NCBI GenBank assembly: GCA_963825615.1
Contig: CAWGTV010000008.1
Coordinates: 620,001-684,000, forward strand
Reading direction: 5' to 3'
DNA: 64,000 nt
Origin: JAHEDT01 sp963825615
GTDB lineage: Bacteria; Desulfobacterota; Desulfuromonadia; Desulfuromonadales; BM103
Below, piece by piece: positions 1 to 12,269 of the stretch. A program made the translations under genes and the position numbers. Within the stretch, counting starts at the first letter, position 1; each line of letters opens with the position of its first letter. The notes beneath the pieces were generated by a model. It made no database searches, had not been told where the DNA came from, and saw only the letters and a program-made list of their open reading frames with translations.

Positions 1-1298
<1,298 letters not shown>

Positions 1299-1523
1299 GG
1301 CGCAAGCCTGTCCCAACTGGCAACTGACAGAAAAATCCCAGCCGCGGAGTGCGGCCGGACGGTATCGCAACATCAGATTGTCTCCTGGAAGTCAGCGGTT
1401 GAGCGGGCTGGAAATAGCTCGGCTGATACTATGCAAATTGACCATGAAAGGCAAGCGAATCAAAGCTAAAATCGGTTAGGGAAGACCACGGTTGTCAATC
1501 CTCCATGGTGTCTTTCTGCCCAC

Positions 1524-2927
<1,404 letters not shown>

Positions 2928-3032
2928 AGCGACTCTTTCAGCTTATGGCTTCAAAAAAATGAAGTGCGGCTGCTGATGCAGGAACAGGTTCTAGAATAAA
3001 GGAAATCAGCAACTTTGCAAGAGTGTCTTGGC

Positions 3033-3066
3033 AGGGGGGCCAGGGCTACACCTTTCAGAAAAATGC
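3033..3066. repeat. Degenerate single arm of the GGGGTCAGGTCTACAC palindrome
   Basis: This stretch (core CCAGGGCTACACCTTTCAGAAAAATGC) resembles one arm of the full palindromes at 9919-9992 and 63310-63383, with no second arm. It lies between sthA and the tRNA-Ser terminator. I infer it is a relic or a half element of the same REP-like family. Confidence 0.5.
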
Positions 3067-3085
3067 ATATGTGCGCGCAATGCAG

Positions 3086-3125
3086 ACAAAAAAAGCAGGC
3101 CCAACCGTTGCCGGTCGGGCCTTTT
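3086..3125 (-). terminator. Rho-independent terminator of tRNA-Ser(CGA)
   Basis: On the reverse strand AGGCCCGACCG - GCAA - CGGTTGGGCCT forms a strong stem-loop followed by GC and a run of seven T. It lies six bases past the tRNA CCA end. Confidence 0.85.
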
Positions 3126-3130
3126 CTGAA

Positions 3131-3218
3131 TGGCGGAGGGGGGGAGATTCGAACTCCCGGTGGGTTGCCCCACAACAGATTTCGAGTCTGTCACCTTCGG
3201 CCTCTCGGACACCCCTCC
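3131..3218 (-). tRNA. tRNA-Ser (anticodon CGA)
   Basis: Full class II cloverleaf of 88 nt with encoded CCA. Acceptor GGAGGGG pairs with CCCCTCC, the anticodon loop is CTCGAAA, a long variable arm follows, and the T-arm is GGTTCGAATC-like (GAGTTCGAATC). It reads UCG codons. Confidence 0.95.
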
Positions 3219-3243
3219 GTGGGTTTTCCGTTTGGGAGACCCT

Positions 3244-3732
3244 TTATAATGTCTTTTGCGATTTTTTTCCAGCCCTTAATTCTTTGAAAAAACCACTGAG
3301 CATTTCACTGCATTCTGTGCCGAGCACCCCCTCGGTCACCTCGACCTTGTGGTTGAAGCGCTCATCCTGCGAAAAGTCGAAGATCGAACCGACCGCGCCG
3401 GCGCGCGGGTCGCGGCAGGCGTAGACCAGGCGTGGGATGCGCGCCAGGATGATGGCGCCCATGCACATGACGCACGGCTCCAGGGTTACGTAGAGGGTGG
3501 TGTCGAGTAGGCGCCAGTGGCCGATATGCTCTGCGGCCTGGCGGATCGCCACCATCTCGGCGTGGGTGGTCGGGTCGTTGCTGGTTTCGCGCAGGTTGTG
3601 GCCACGGCCGATGATCACTCCATCGAGTACGACGACCGTTCCGATCGGCACTTCACCGAGCGCCTCGGCGAGGGCGGCCTCGGCGAGGGCGGCCTGCATG
3701 AAAATGATGTCCTGATCGCTTGCTTGCGCCAA
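3244..3732 (-). CDS. tadA: tRNA-specific adenosine deaminase
   Basis: TadA deaminates the wobble A34 of tRNA-Arg(ACG) to inosine, and that substrate tRNA is encoded 11 kb away in this window. The zinc-deaminase signature is complete: HAEMVAIRQA and PCVMCMGAI, plus family segments VPIGTVVV, GHNLRE and DPRAGAVGS. I place the start at TTG 3732, because GGAG lies nine bases upstream and this gives 162 residues, the usual length; an ATG 18 codons further upstream would read through poor sequence. The short repeat LAEAALAEA near the N-terminus reflects a local DNA duplication. The tRNA-Ser gene lies 25 bp downstream. Confidence 0.93.
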   Translation of the reverse strand: MAQASDQDIIFMQAALAEAALAEALGEVPIGTVVVLDGVIIGRGHNLRETSNDPTTHAEMVAIRQAAEHIGHWRLLDTTLYVTLEPCVMCMGAIILARIPRLVYACRDPRAGAVGSIFDFSQDERFNHKVEVTEGVLGTECSEMLSGFFKELRAGKKSQKTL

Positions 3733-3892
3733 TGCGCCACACTCCTTTTTGTCGGCTACTATAACAATCGCAGCCGTTCTACTCAAATTGATATTTCCGG
3801 CGGAGCAATGGCAAGGCTAAAATGCGGCTCTTTTCGCGTGTGACGAAACGTTTCATCATGGCGGCATTACAAAGGATTCGAAGGGTTTGGGT

Positions 3893-3969
3893 TTGACAAG
3901 CCTTACGGGGTACGGTAGAAGAGGCAGTAGACCACATGCATGCGGCGACGCCCCTGAACTGACCGTACC
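3893..3969 (+). promoter_or_regulatory. Promoter of the nucleoside uptake operon with flanking inverted repeat
   Basis: TTGACA at 3893-3898 is followed after 17 bp by TAGAAG, a sigma-70-like pair. A perfect 8-bp inverted repeat sits around it: GGTACGGT at 3909-3916 (in the spacer) and ACCGTACC at 3962-3969 (about 40 bp downstream of the -10). The upstream arm would not be transcribed, so this looks more like two repressor half-sites than an RNA stem. I saw no purine riboswitch consensus here. Confidence 0.45.
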
Positions 3970-4031
3970 GACATGTCAGGGACAACTCAAACAGACTAAT
4001 CTCCCGCAGAGAATTTTGAAAGGATATGACG

Positions 4032-5108
<1,077 letters not shown>

Positions 5109-5125
5109 AAGCCTTTCGAAAGATT

Positions 5126-5166
5126 AAAAGGGGCACATGCCAAAAACGCTGGTGTGTGCCCTTTTG
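5126..5166 (+). terminator. Intercistronic terminator after the binding-protein gene
   Basis: AAAGGGGCACA ... TGTGTGCCCTTTT forms a GC stem ending in a T run. It could make the binding protein more abundant than the membrane components, a common arrangement in ABC importers. Confidence 0.7.
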
Positions 5167-5185
5167 TTGTTGGACGCAACCTTTT

Positions 5186-5303
5186 TAACGCCAAGGCGCA
5201 AAGTGAAAAAAGAAAGACGCGTGGTTTTACCGATAATAATTTCAGTTTTCTTTGCGTCTTGATTTACCTCTTTGCGCCTTTGCGTTAATCTTCTTGGCGT
5301 TAT
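5186..5303. repeat. TTAACGC(C)AAGGCGCAAAG repeat, inverted pair
   Basis: The left arm AACGCCAAGGCGCAAAG faces a right arm that, reverse-complemented, contains AACGCAAAGGCGCAAAGAGG and ACGCCAAGAAG. The same phrase recurs at 9343-9371 and, degenerate, at 17099-17128. The right arm abuts the ATPase start codon, leaving no clear Shine-Dalgarno site. Confidence 0.6.
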
Positions 5304-6810
5304 GGGCAAACTTCTGCAGGTTAAAAATATCCGCAAGACCTTCCCCGGGGTCATCGCCCTGGACGATATCTCCCTGTCCATCGCCCCGGGGGAAATCCAT
5401 ACCCTGCTAGGCGAGAACGGAGCCGGCAAGAGCACCCTGATGAACGTGCTCACCGGGCTCTATCGTCCGGACCGTGGTGAGATCGTCTTTGATGGTGAGC
5501 CGATCCACTTCGGCAGCCCTCGCGATTCTCTGGCTGTCGGCATCGGCATGGTCCACCAGCACTTCATGCTGGTGCCGGCCCACACCGTTTTCGAAAATAT
5601 CCTGCTGGCGCTGGACGGCGTTCCCAACCTCTATTCGCCGCGCAAGTACCGGCAGCAGGTACAGAAGATCCTCGATGAATTCGCTCTCGAACTCGAACTC
5701 GACGCGCCGGTCTGGAAGCTCTCCATCGGCGCCCAGCAGTGGATCGAGCTGATCAAGCTGCTGGTTCGGGACTGCCGCCTGCTGATCCTCGATGAGCCGA
5801 CTGCGGTCTTGACGCCGCAGGAGAGCGCCCGTCTCTTCCAGGTGCTGACCCGGCTGCGCGACCAGGGGAAAAGCATCCTCTTCATCTCCCACAAGATGCG
5901 CGAAGTCATGGAGATCTCCGACCGGGTCACGGTGCTCAAGAAGGGGCGCAGCCTGGTCACCCTGGCGCGCGGCGAATATGACGAGAACCGGCTGGCTTCT
6001 TTGATGATCGGCGAGGACCAGATCCCCATGTGGATCAAGCCCGCCTGCAACTACGACGAACTGGCTCTGGAGATCAGGAACCTGTCGGTGCGTAACGACC
6101 GTGGCCTGGCCGACCTCGACAACTTCAACATGAAGCTCTACCGAGGCCAGATCCTCGGCGTTGCCGGCGTGGCCGGCAACGGCCAGAAAGCGCTGGCCGA
6201 GGTCCTTACCGGCCTTCGGGAGGCCAGTGCCGGCCGGATCCTCGCCGGGACCAGGGACATCACCAACAACACGGCGCGGAGCTCCTACATCGCCGGCATC
6301 GCCCATATCCCGGAAGACCGCAAGAGTATCGGCATCGCCCCCGACATGACGGTTGACGACAACCTGATCATGAAAAACTTCAACTCCAAAGCTTTCCGGC
6401 GCTGGATCTTCCAGGATCGCGCTGCTATCCACAGGAACGCTGCCGTCAAGATCGACCAGTTCGCCATCAAGGCCGGTCCGGTCGGCAACCCGGTGCGCTA
6501 CCTTTCCGGGGGGAACATCCAGAAGGTGATCATCGCCCGCGAACTGTCGGAACAGCCAGCCGTACTGGTCGCCCTGTACCCGACCCGCGGCCTCGATATC
6601 GGCAGTGCCGAATACGTGCACAAGGTGGTCATCGACGGCGCCAACCAGGGGATGAGCACTATCCTGATCTCGGAAGACCTCGACGAGCTGCTCAAGCTCT
6701 CCGACCAGATCGTCGTCATGTTCCGTGGTCGCCTGATCGGCAGCGTCGATCCGCAGACTACCACTCGCGAGGAGATCGGCCTGCTGATGAGCGGCGAGGT
6801 GCAGAAATGA
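5302..6810 (+). CDS. Nucleoside ABC transporter ATP-binding protein (two fused ABC domains)
   Basis: 502 residues with two ABC domains in tandem, as in the NupO/YufO and sugar-ATPase group. The first domain has Walker A LLGENGAGKS, Q-loop MVHQHFMLV, signature-region LSIGAQQW (degenerate), and Walker B LLILDEPTAVLT. The second domain has a weak P-loop VAGNGQKAL, the ABC signature YLSGGNIQKV, and a divergent Walker B AVLVALYPTRGLD where the usual DEPT is replaced; such asymmetry is known in this family. The ATG at 5302 is chosen because the longer reading lies in the upstream repeat. It overlaps the first permease gene by ATGA. Confidence 0.93.
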   Translation: MGKLLQVKNIRKTFPGVIALDDISLSIAPGEIHTLLGENGAGKSTLMNVLTGLYRPDRGEIVFDGEPIHFGSPRDSLAVGIGMVHQHFMLVPAHTVFENILLALDGVPNLYSPRKYRQQVQKILDEFALELELDAPVWKLSIGAQQWIELIKLLVRDCRLLILDEPTAVLTPQESARLFQVLTRLRDQGKSILFISHKMREVMEISDRVTVLKKGRSLVTLARGEYDENRLASLMIGEDQIPMWIKPACNYDELALEIRNLSVRNDRGLADLDNFNMKLYRGQILGVAGVAGNGQKALAEVLTGLREASAGRILAGTRDITNNTARSSYIAGIAHIPEDRKSIGIAPDMTVDDNLIMKNFNSKAFRRWIFQDRAAIHRNAAVKIDQFAIKAGPVGNPVRYLSGGNIQKVIIARELSEQPAVLVALYPTRGLDIGSAEYVHKVVIDGANQGMSTILISEDLDELLKLSDQIVVMFRGRLIGSVDPQTTTREEIGLLMSGEVQK

Positions 6811-7877
6811 AGCTGGTCGCTGAAAAACGTGAAATGACCTCGCGGCTGTTCCGCTTTGCGGCGCCGCTGGTGTCGATCCTGGTGGCCCTGTTCGTGGCCG
6901 GCTTCCTGCTGCTGGCCGCCGGGGTCAATCCCTTGCAGGCCTATCTGGAGATCTTTCAGGAGTCCCTGGGTTCGCTGTACGGCCTCTCGGAGACGCTGGT
7001 CAAGACCACGCCGCTGATCTTCACCAGCCTCGGCGTGTCCCTGGCTTTTCGCATGCAGATCTGGAATATCGGCGCCGAGGGGCAGCTCTACATGGGCGCC
7101 TGTGGTGCCACCGCGGTGGCGCTCTTCTCCGGGATCGAGAGCCATGCCCTGATGATCACGGTCATGTTCGTGGCGGCCTTCCTGCTCGGCGGCCTGTGGG
7201 GCGGTATCGCCGGAGTGCTGCGCGCCCGCTGGCAGGTCAACGAGGTCATCGTCACCCTGTTGATGAACTACATCGCCATCCTCGGTGTCGACTACCTGAT
7301 CTACGGCCCCTGGAAAGACCCCAAGGGCTTCAACTTCCCGCTGACCGCCCAGTTCAGCGATGCGGCACGGCTGGCGGAATATTTCGATACCCGCCTGCAC
7401 AGCGGCTTCTTCCTGGCCCTGTTCTGCGCCCTGATCCTCTACCTGTTCATGGAACGCACCATCTGGGGGTATGAAATCAAGGTGATCGGCAGCAACCCGA
7501 AAGCGGCCCGCTACGCCGGCATGCGCACCGGGCTGGCGATTTTTTCCGTGCTCTTCTTGAGCGGTGCCATCGCCGGGATTGCCGGTTTCAGTGAGGTGGC
7601 CGGCCTGCAACACCGCCTGCAGCACGGCCTCTCGCCCGGTTACGGCTACACGGCGATTATCATTGCCTGGCTGGCCAAGCGCAGCGCCCTCGGTGTCGTC
7701 ATCGTCTCTTTCCTGATGGGCGTGCTGCTGGTCGGCGGCGACAGCCTGCAGCTCTCATGGCAGCTGCCGGTGGCCTTTTCCTACGCCTTCCAGGGGCTGA
7801 TCCTCTTCTTCCTGCTGGCCTCCGACTTTTTCATTCAAAACCGGCTGCGGCTGGTGCGGGGGGAACGTCATGCTTGA
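6807..7877 (+). CDS. Nucleoside ABC transporter permease 1 (BPD_transp_2 family)
   Basis: 356 residues of inner-membrane permease with about nine hydrophobic segments, starting at FAAPLVSILVALFVAGFLLL. The family signature NIGAEGQLYMGA is present near residue 90, and GSNPKAARYAGM in the cytoplasmic loop that contacts the ATPase. It begins inside the ATPase stop codon (ATGA) and its end overlaps the next gene by 8 bp, so translation is coupled. It pairs with permease 2 as a heterodimer, as in NupP/NupQ systems. Confidence 0.92.
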   Translation: MKLVAEKREMTSRLFRFAAPLVSILVALFVAGFLLLAAGVNPLQAYLEIFQESLGSLYGLSETLVKTTPLIFTSLGVSLAFRMQIWNIGAEGQLYMGACGATAVALFSGIESHALMITVMFVAAFLLGGLWGGIAGVLRARWQVNEVIVTLLMNYIAILGVDYLIYGPWKDPKGFNFPLTAQFSDAARLAEYFDTRLHSGFFLALFCALILYLFMERTIWGYEIKVIGSNPKAARYAGMRTGLAIFSVLFLSGAIAGIAGFSEVAGLQHRLQHGLSPGYGYTAIIIAWLAKRSALGVVIVSFLMGVLLVGGDSLQLSWQLPVAFSYAFQGLILFFLLASDFFIQNRLRLVRGERHA

Positions 7878-8790
7878 GATCCTGCTGGATGCCACGGTGC
7901 GGGCCGGCACGCCGATCCTCTTTGCAACCCTCGGGGCGATCATCAACGAGCGCGCCGGGATTATCAACCTTGGCATTGAGGGGCTGATGCTGATCGGCGC
8001 CCTGGCCGGTTTTGCCGGTACCCAGGCCAGCGGTTCGCTGCTGGTCGGCGTGCTGGCCGCCTTTTTCGCCGCACTCCTGGCGGGGAGCGTGCACGGCTTC
8101 ATCACCGTGCAGCTGCGCGGCAACCAGATCGTCAGCGGCTTGGCCCTGACCATGTTCGGCATCGGCACCACCGCCCTGTTCGGGCGCGACATGGTCGGCC
8201 TGACCATCGCCGGCTTCGAACGCATCGCCATCCCGGGTTTAAGCCGCCTGCCGGTGATCGGCAAGGCGTTTTTCAACCAGGACCTGCTGATCTACTTCAG
8301 CTTTCTGCTGGTGGCGGCGATCGCCTTCTTCTTTTACCGCACCCGCTGGGGGCTGGCGCTGCGTACGGTTGGGGAGAATCCGGCGGCCGCGGATACCTGC
8401 GGCGTGCCGGTGCTGCGCACGCGCTTCCTGGCCGTCACCATCGGTTCGGGGATCGTCGGCATCGGCGGCGCCTACCTGAGCCTCGCCACCACGCCGATGT
8501 GGATCGAGAACATGACCGCCGGCCGTGGCTGGATCGCCGTGGCCCTGGTGATCTTCGCCTCCTGGTCGAGCTACCGCGCCCTGGCCGGTGCCTACCTGTT
8601 CGGCGGCATCACTGCCATGCAGCTGCGTTTTCAGGCCATGGGCACCACGGTCAGCGCCCACATCCTGCAGATGCTCCCCTACTTCTGCACCATCCTGGTG
8701 CTGGTGATTTCCACTATCCGGCTGCAGCAGGGGGCGTCCCAGCAGCCCGAAAGCCTCGGTCAACCCTACGACCGCGAGGACCGCAAATGA
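7870..8790 (+). CDS. Nucleoside ABC transporter permease 2 (BPD_transp_2 family)
   Basis: 306 residues, shorter than permease 1 as usual for the NupQ-type partner. Signature segments are INERAGIINLGIEGLMLIGA near residues 27-46, GLALTMFGIGTTALFG, and the ATPase-contact loop VGENPAAADTCGV. At least eight membrane segments. It overlaps permease 1 by 8 bp and xpt by 4 bp (ATGA). Confidence 0.92.
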   Translation: MLEILLDATVRAGTPILFATLGAIINERAGIINLGIEGLMLIGALAGFAGTQASGSLLVGVLAAFFAALLAGSVHGFITVQLRGNQIVSGLALTMFGIGTTALFGRDMVGLTIAGFERIAIPGLSRLPVIGKAFFNQDLLIYFSFLLVAAIAFFFYRTRWGLALRTVGENPAAADTCGVPVLRTRFLAVTIGSGIVGIGGAYLSLATTPMWIENMTAGRGWIAVALVIFASWSSYRALAGAYLFGGITAMQLRFQAMGTTVSAHILQMLPYFCTILVLVISTIRLQQGASQQPESLGQPYDREDRK

Positions 8791-9314
8791 ACCAGGCGGC
8801 AAGCGAACTGCTGGAACGGATCAGGCGGGAGGGCTCGATCAACGGCCAGGTCATCAAGGTCGATCGTTTCCTCAACCACATGGTCGACCCCCTGCTGATC
8901 GACCGGCTCGCAGTCGAACTGGCCGGCCGCTTTGCCGACCGTCAGATCGACAAGATCATCACCGCGGAAAGCAGCGGCATCATGATCGCCCAGGCGCTGG
9001 CCGGACAACTCGGCGTGCCCTTCGTCTATGCCAAGAAAAAGCGCCCGCTGACCATGAGGGAATTCTTCGCCGCCTCGAGTTATTCCTTCACCAAAGAGGA
9101 GTCGACAACCCTGTACGTTTCCCGCGAGGTGCTCCTGCCGGGGGAACGTCTGCTCTTTGCCGACGACTTCTTCGCCGTCGGGTCCACCTACAAGGCCATT
9201 GCTCAGATCATCGAGCAGGCCGGCGCCGTGCTGGTGGGCGGCGCGGTCATCATCAACAAGTCGGAGCGCCGGGATATCGAGGCGATCCTGACCATGGACG
9301 ACCTGGCAAACTAG
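8787..9314 (+). CDS. xpt: Xanthine phosphoribosyltransferase
   Basis: 175 residues. The enzyme makes XMP from xanthine and PRPP in the cytoplasm. It aligns along its length with Bacillus Xpt: QVIKVDRFLNHMVDPLL near the N-terminus, ITAESSGIMIAQALA, GVPFVYAKKKRPLT, YSFTKEES, and the PRPP-binding LLFADDFFAVGSTYKA. Position as last gene of a nucleoside importer operon, overlapping the permease stop by ATGA, means imported purine is trapped as nucleotide. Adenine phosphoribosyltransferase is the nearest alternative, but the DPLL and TKEES segments favour xanthine. Confidence 0.9.
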   Translation: MNQAASELLERIRREGSINGQVIKVDRFLNHMVDPLLIDRLAVELAGRFADRQIDKIITAESSGIMIAQALAGQLGVPFVYAKKKRPLTMREFFAASSYSFTKEESTTLYVSREVLLPGERLLFADDFFAVGSTYKAIAQIIEQAGAVLVGGAVIINKSERRDIEAILTMDDLAN

Positions 9315-9342
9315 CGGAAGCAGCCATGAAAGGGCCATAAGC

Positions 9343-9371
9343 GTTTAACGCAAAGACGCAAAGGGGTAGTC
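9343..9371. repeat. TTTAACGCAAAGACGCAAAG repeat copy
   Basis: Short copy of the intergenic repeat seen at 5186-5303 and 17099-17128, here just behind xpt. It has no coding potential. Confidence 0.55.
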
Positions 9372-9464
9372 CACGGTACGCATAAAAACTGGCGGTTAAA
9401 AAAACTTTGTGCCTTGCTTTGTTCTCGGCCTGTTAACTTTAAACGATTCAGAACGGATCACACC

Positions 9465-9914
9465 ATGTCATCGGCAACGCTCTTCATCCTGATGGCCCTA
9501 CTGGCCGGCATTTCTGTGCCGACCCAGGCCGGCATCAACGCACAACTCGGGCTCTGGACCCGGTCGCCGGTCTTGGCCGCGACCATCTCCTTCGCGGTCG
9601 GTACGCTGACCCTGATTGTCTACACCCTGGTGACACGCATTCCCCTGCCCAGCCTGACGACCGCCAGCAACCACCCATGGTGGGTCTGGGTCGGCGGCGC
9701 TCTCGGTGCCTTTTTCGTCACTGCCACCATCATGCTCGTGCCCAGGCTTGGTGCGACCACAATGGTCGCCACGGTTCTGGCCGGGCAGATGTTCGCCTCC
9801 CTGCTGCTCGACCACTTCGGCGGCCTCGGGTATCCGCTGCACCCCATCAGCCTGGGGCGCATCGCCGGGGTGCTGCTGGTCTGCGGCGGGGTCTGGCTGA
9901 TAAAAGCTTTTTGA
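9465..9914 (+). CDS. DMT-superfamily transporter of the YdcZ (DUF606) type
   Basis: 149 residues with five predicted membrane helices and no soluble domain. Family features are the N-terminal GISVPTQAGINAQLG, the WWVWVGGALGAFFVTATI segment and the C-terminal GRIAGVLLVCGGVWLI. The start at ATG 9465 gives a normal half-size member; such proteins act as dimers. The substrate is unknown. It stands alone between two repeats. Confidence 0.85.
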   Translation: MSSATLFILMALLAGISVPTQAGINAQLGLWTRSPVLAATISFAVGTLTLIVYTLVTRIPLPSLTTASNHPWWVWVGGALGAFFVTATIMLVPRLGATTMVATVLAGQMFASLLLDHFGGLGYPLHPISLGRIAGVLLVCGGVWLIKAF

Positions 9915-9918
9915 ATAT

Positions 9919-9992
9919 AGGGGGCAGGTCTACACATTTCACAAAAAATGCAACGCGTGCAAAAAATGTGAAAAGTGTAGCCCTGACCCCTA
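9919..9992. repeat. REP-like long palindrome (GGGGCAGGTCTACACATTTCACA arms)
   Basis: The arms GGGGCAGGTCTACACATTTCAC and GTGAAAAGTGTAGCCCTGACCCC are imperfect inverted repeats round an A-rich centre. A second full copy is at 63310-63383 and a half copy at 3033-3066. Arms of this kind are typical of elements moved by REP-associated tyrosine transposases (established for the class); no such transposase is in the window. Confidence 0.75.
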
Positions 9993-10047
9993 AACGGAAA
10001 TTTGCGGGTAAACTGAAAGCTGCACTTAATGAGCAGCGAGGTTCGGG

Positions 10048-10752
10048 ATGTCTCCTGTCAACTTACCATCGCCCATTTTGATCATCGAGGATGACCGCAA
10101 CACGGCCGCCCTGATCGCCACCTACCTGGAACGCGAGGGTTTCAGCACGCAAACCGTTCATGACGGCGCCGAGGCGCTGGCCATGGCGCGACACCAGCTA
10201 CCGGGTTTCATCATCCTCGATGTCATGCTGCCACAGCTCGACGGCTGGGAGATCTGCCGCGAACTGCGCAAGCTCTCCGACGTACCGATTCTGATGCTGA
10301 CGGCGCGCGAAGAAGAGATCGACCGGGTGCTGGGGTTGTCCCTCGGTGCCGATGACTACGTGGTCAAACCCTTCAGCCCTCGGGAACTGGTGGAGCGTGT
10401 CAAGGCGATCCTGCGCCGCACCAGGCGCCAGCTTCAGGAAGATCACCTGCTGGTCCACGGCGCCCTGGCGCTGGATACGGAAAAGCGCCGCGTGACGCTC
10501 GCCGGCCAGCCGGTCGAGTTGACCGGCGTCGAATACAAGCTGCTGCAGGCGCTTATGCGTGCTCCGGGCAGGGCCTTCTCCCGGGATGATCTGCTCGGCC
10601 ACGTCTACGAACACGGCGAGAGCGTGGTCGACCGGGTGGTAGACGTGCATATCGGCCATCTGCGCCAGAAACTCGCCGACGACCCGGCCTCGCCGCGTTT
10701 CATCGAAACCGTGCGTGGCTTCGGTTATCGCTTCGCCGATCGGGAGGGCTGA
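10048..10752 (+). CDS. OmpR-family response regulator
   Basis: 234 residues: receiver domain (acidic pair EDD at 14-16, phospho-acceptor Asp58 in IILDVMLPQ, Lys in DYVVKPFSP) followed by a winged-helix DNA-binding domain (LTGVEYKLL ... VVDVHIGHLRQKL ... RGFGYRF). It shares one base with the downstream sensor-kinase gene (TGATG), so the two are translationally coupled. The target genes are not evident; the methionine sulfoxide repair genes start 190 bp after the kinase and are the nearest candidates. Confidence 0.93.
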   Translation: MSPVNLPSPILIIEDDRNTAALIATYLEREGFSTQTVHDGAEALAMARHQLPGFIILDVMLPQLDGWEICRELRKLSDVPILMLTAREEEIDRVLGLSLGADDYVVKPFSPRELVERVKAILRRTRRQLQEDHLLVHGALALDTEKRRVTLAGQPVELTGVEYKLLQALMRAPGRAFSRDDLLGHVYEHGESVVDRVVDVHIGHLRQKLADDPASPRFIETVRGFGYRFADREG

Positions 10753-11816
10753 TGAAGCTGCGGCTGCACTGGAAACTTGTGCTGGTCACCACCGTGCCGG
10801 TGATCGCCGTGATCATCGGCATCATCTGGCTGGCCTTCGACCAGCTGGCCGCAGACTACTTCATGGTCTTGATGGACAAGTACATGGTCTCGCCAACCGA
10901 CACGCACCGGGCTTTTCTGACCGCGGTGCATCGTTACCTGCTCTGGGCAAGCCTGGTCGCGCTACTCCTGGCCTTCCTGCTCAGCTATCTGTTGACCCGT
11001 CACGTGCTGCGCCCGCTCGCACAGATGATCGACGCCAGCCGTCAGATCGCCGCCGGCAACTTTGCCGCTCGCGTCGATGTCGATCCCCAAGATGAGATCG
11101 GCGAACTCGGCACGGCCTTCAACCGTATGGGCGACAGCCTTGAGCAGCTCGAGCGGCTGCGCAAAACCATGGTCGCCGACGTCGCCCACGAACTGCGCAC
11201 ACCGCTGACCAACCTGCGCGGCTACCTGGAAGGTCTGAGTGACGGCGTCATCCCGCCGGACAAGCGGACCCTCGACATGCTGCAGCAGGAGAACCTGCGT
11301 CTAGTGAGCCTGGTCGAGGACCTCGGCCAACTGGCCCGTGCCGATGCTGCCCGCGCCTATCTCGAACGGCACAATGTTGATGTCCCGGATTGCATCAAAG
11401 AGATCCTGACCCTCTATCGGATGAATTTCGAGGAGAAGCAGATCGTTGTAACCTCGCGGTTTTCCCCATGCCCGACTGTACGCGCCGATCGAGACAAGTT
11501 GCTGCAGGCAATCCGTAACCTGGTGGAGAACTGCTGGAAGTACACGCCGCCGGGAGGCCGCGTGACGATTGCCTGTACGCCTTCGGAGGTCGGCGTGCGC
11601 GCGGATTTCTGCAACAACGGCCCGGGTATCCCGGCCAAGGACATCCCGTTTATTTTCGAACGCTTCTTCCGCTCCGATCCTTCCCGCTCCAGGGATGCCG
11701 GCGGTGCAGGCATCGGCCTGGCGATCGTTAAGCAGCTGATTGAGGCCCACGGCGGCCAGGTTGGTGCCGAAAGTGCCACGGGCGATACCCGCATCTGGTT
11801 CGAACTCCCCACCTGA
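10752..11816 (+). CDS. Membrane sensor histidine kinase (HAMP)
   Basis: 354 residues. Two membrane helices (about 10-30 and 64-84) flank a very short periplasmic loop of roughly 33 residues, followed by HAMP (LTRHVLRPLAQM ...), a HisKA domain with His146 in DVAHELRTPLTN, and an HATPase domain with N box NLVENCWKYTPPGG, G1 NNGPGIPAKD and G2 GGAGIGLAIVK. The tiny sensor loop suggests it senses the membrane or works with a partner, as BaeS-like and Cpx-like kinases do; that is inference. Confidence 0.93.
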   Translation: MKLRLHWKLVLVTTVPVIAVIIGIIWLAFDQLAADYFMVLMDKYMVSPTDTHRAFLTAVHRYLLWASLVALLLAFLLSYLLTRHVLRPLAQMIDASRQIAAGNFAARVDVDPQDEIGELGTAFNRMGDSLEQLERLRKTMVADVAHELRTPLTNLRGYLEGLSDGVIPPDKRTLDMLQQENLRLVSLVEDLGQLARADAARAYLERHNVDVPDCIKEILTLYRMNFEEKQIVVTSRFSPCPTVRADRDKLLQAIRNLVENCWKYTPPGGRVTIACTPSEVGVRADFCNNGPGIPAKDIPFIFERFFRSDPSRSRDAGGAGIGLAIVKQLIEAHGGQVGAESATGDTRIWFELPT

Positions 11817-11942
11817 GTCATGGCGGACACGTCTCATTCCTGCAATCTTTACCAAATCTTTATCAAGCCTTGCTTGTCCGTTTACCGCCGCCTGTTATGG
11901 TGCTTTTATTCTCCCGCTCAAAGCGAAGAAAGGACCTCAGAT

Positions 11943-12269
11943 ATGCGATCAACCCTGTTCTTTGCAGTCCTCACCTTGACGGCTCTCCTGTTCGCAACAG
12001 GAACCCCCGCGGCAGCGCCACCCGGAATGGCCAATGCAACATTTGCTGTACACTGCTATGATGTAGGGGCGAGAGTCCTCACCGGGAAAGCTGGTGTTGT
12101 CTCCGTCGAGCGCGGCTGGAGTGGCGCTCGGGAAGTCGACCGGGTGGTTTACGATCCGCAGCAGGTCACCCTCGGTCAACTCGAGAATTGGCTCAAGGAG
12201 GCTGTCACCTACGTCAGCACCCTTGCATCGTCCATGACCGCTAAACCAGCAAAGGAGATGTCAGAATGA
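11943..12269 (+). CDS. Exported HMA-like small protein lacking the metal-binding CxxC
   Basis: 108 residues. A signal peptide (MRSTLFFAVLTLTALLFATGTPAAA) is followed by a domain of ferredoxin-like HMA layout: ATFAVHCYDVGARVL, AGVVSVERGW, VDRVVYDPQQVTLGQLENWLKEA. The MxCxxC motif of metal chaperones is replaced by a single Cys (VHCYDVG). The ATG at 11943 is taken because the signal peptide begins there. Its stop overlaps the msrB start (GAATGA), so it is coupled to methionine sulfoxide repair. It may be a redox or delivery partner of the exported Msr enzymes; this is inference. Confidence 0.7.
   Translation: MRSTLFFAVLTLTALLFATGTPAAAPPGMANATFAVHCYDVGARVLTGKAGVVSVERGWSGAREVDRVVYDPQQVTLGQLENWLKEAVTYVSTLASSMTAKPAKEMSE

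Noticed and set aside
3896..4031. Purine riboswitch upstream of the nucleoside operon
   Set aside because: Neither the paired loop sequences nor the core of the purine aptamer is present; one arm of the only long pairing is upstream of the likely transcript start.
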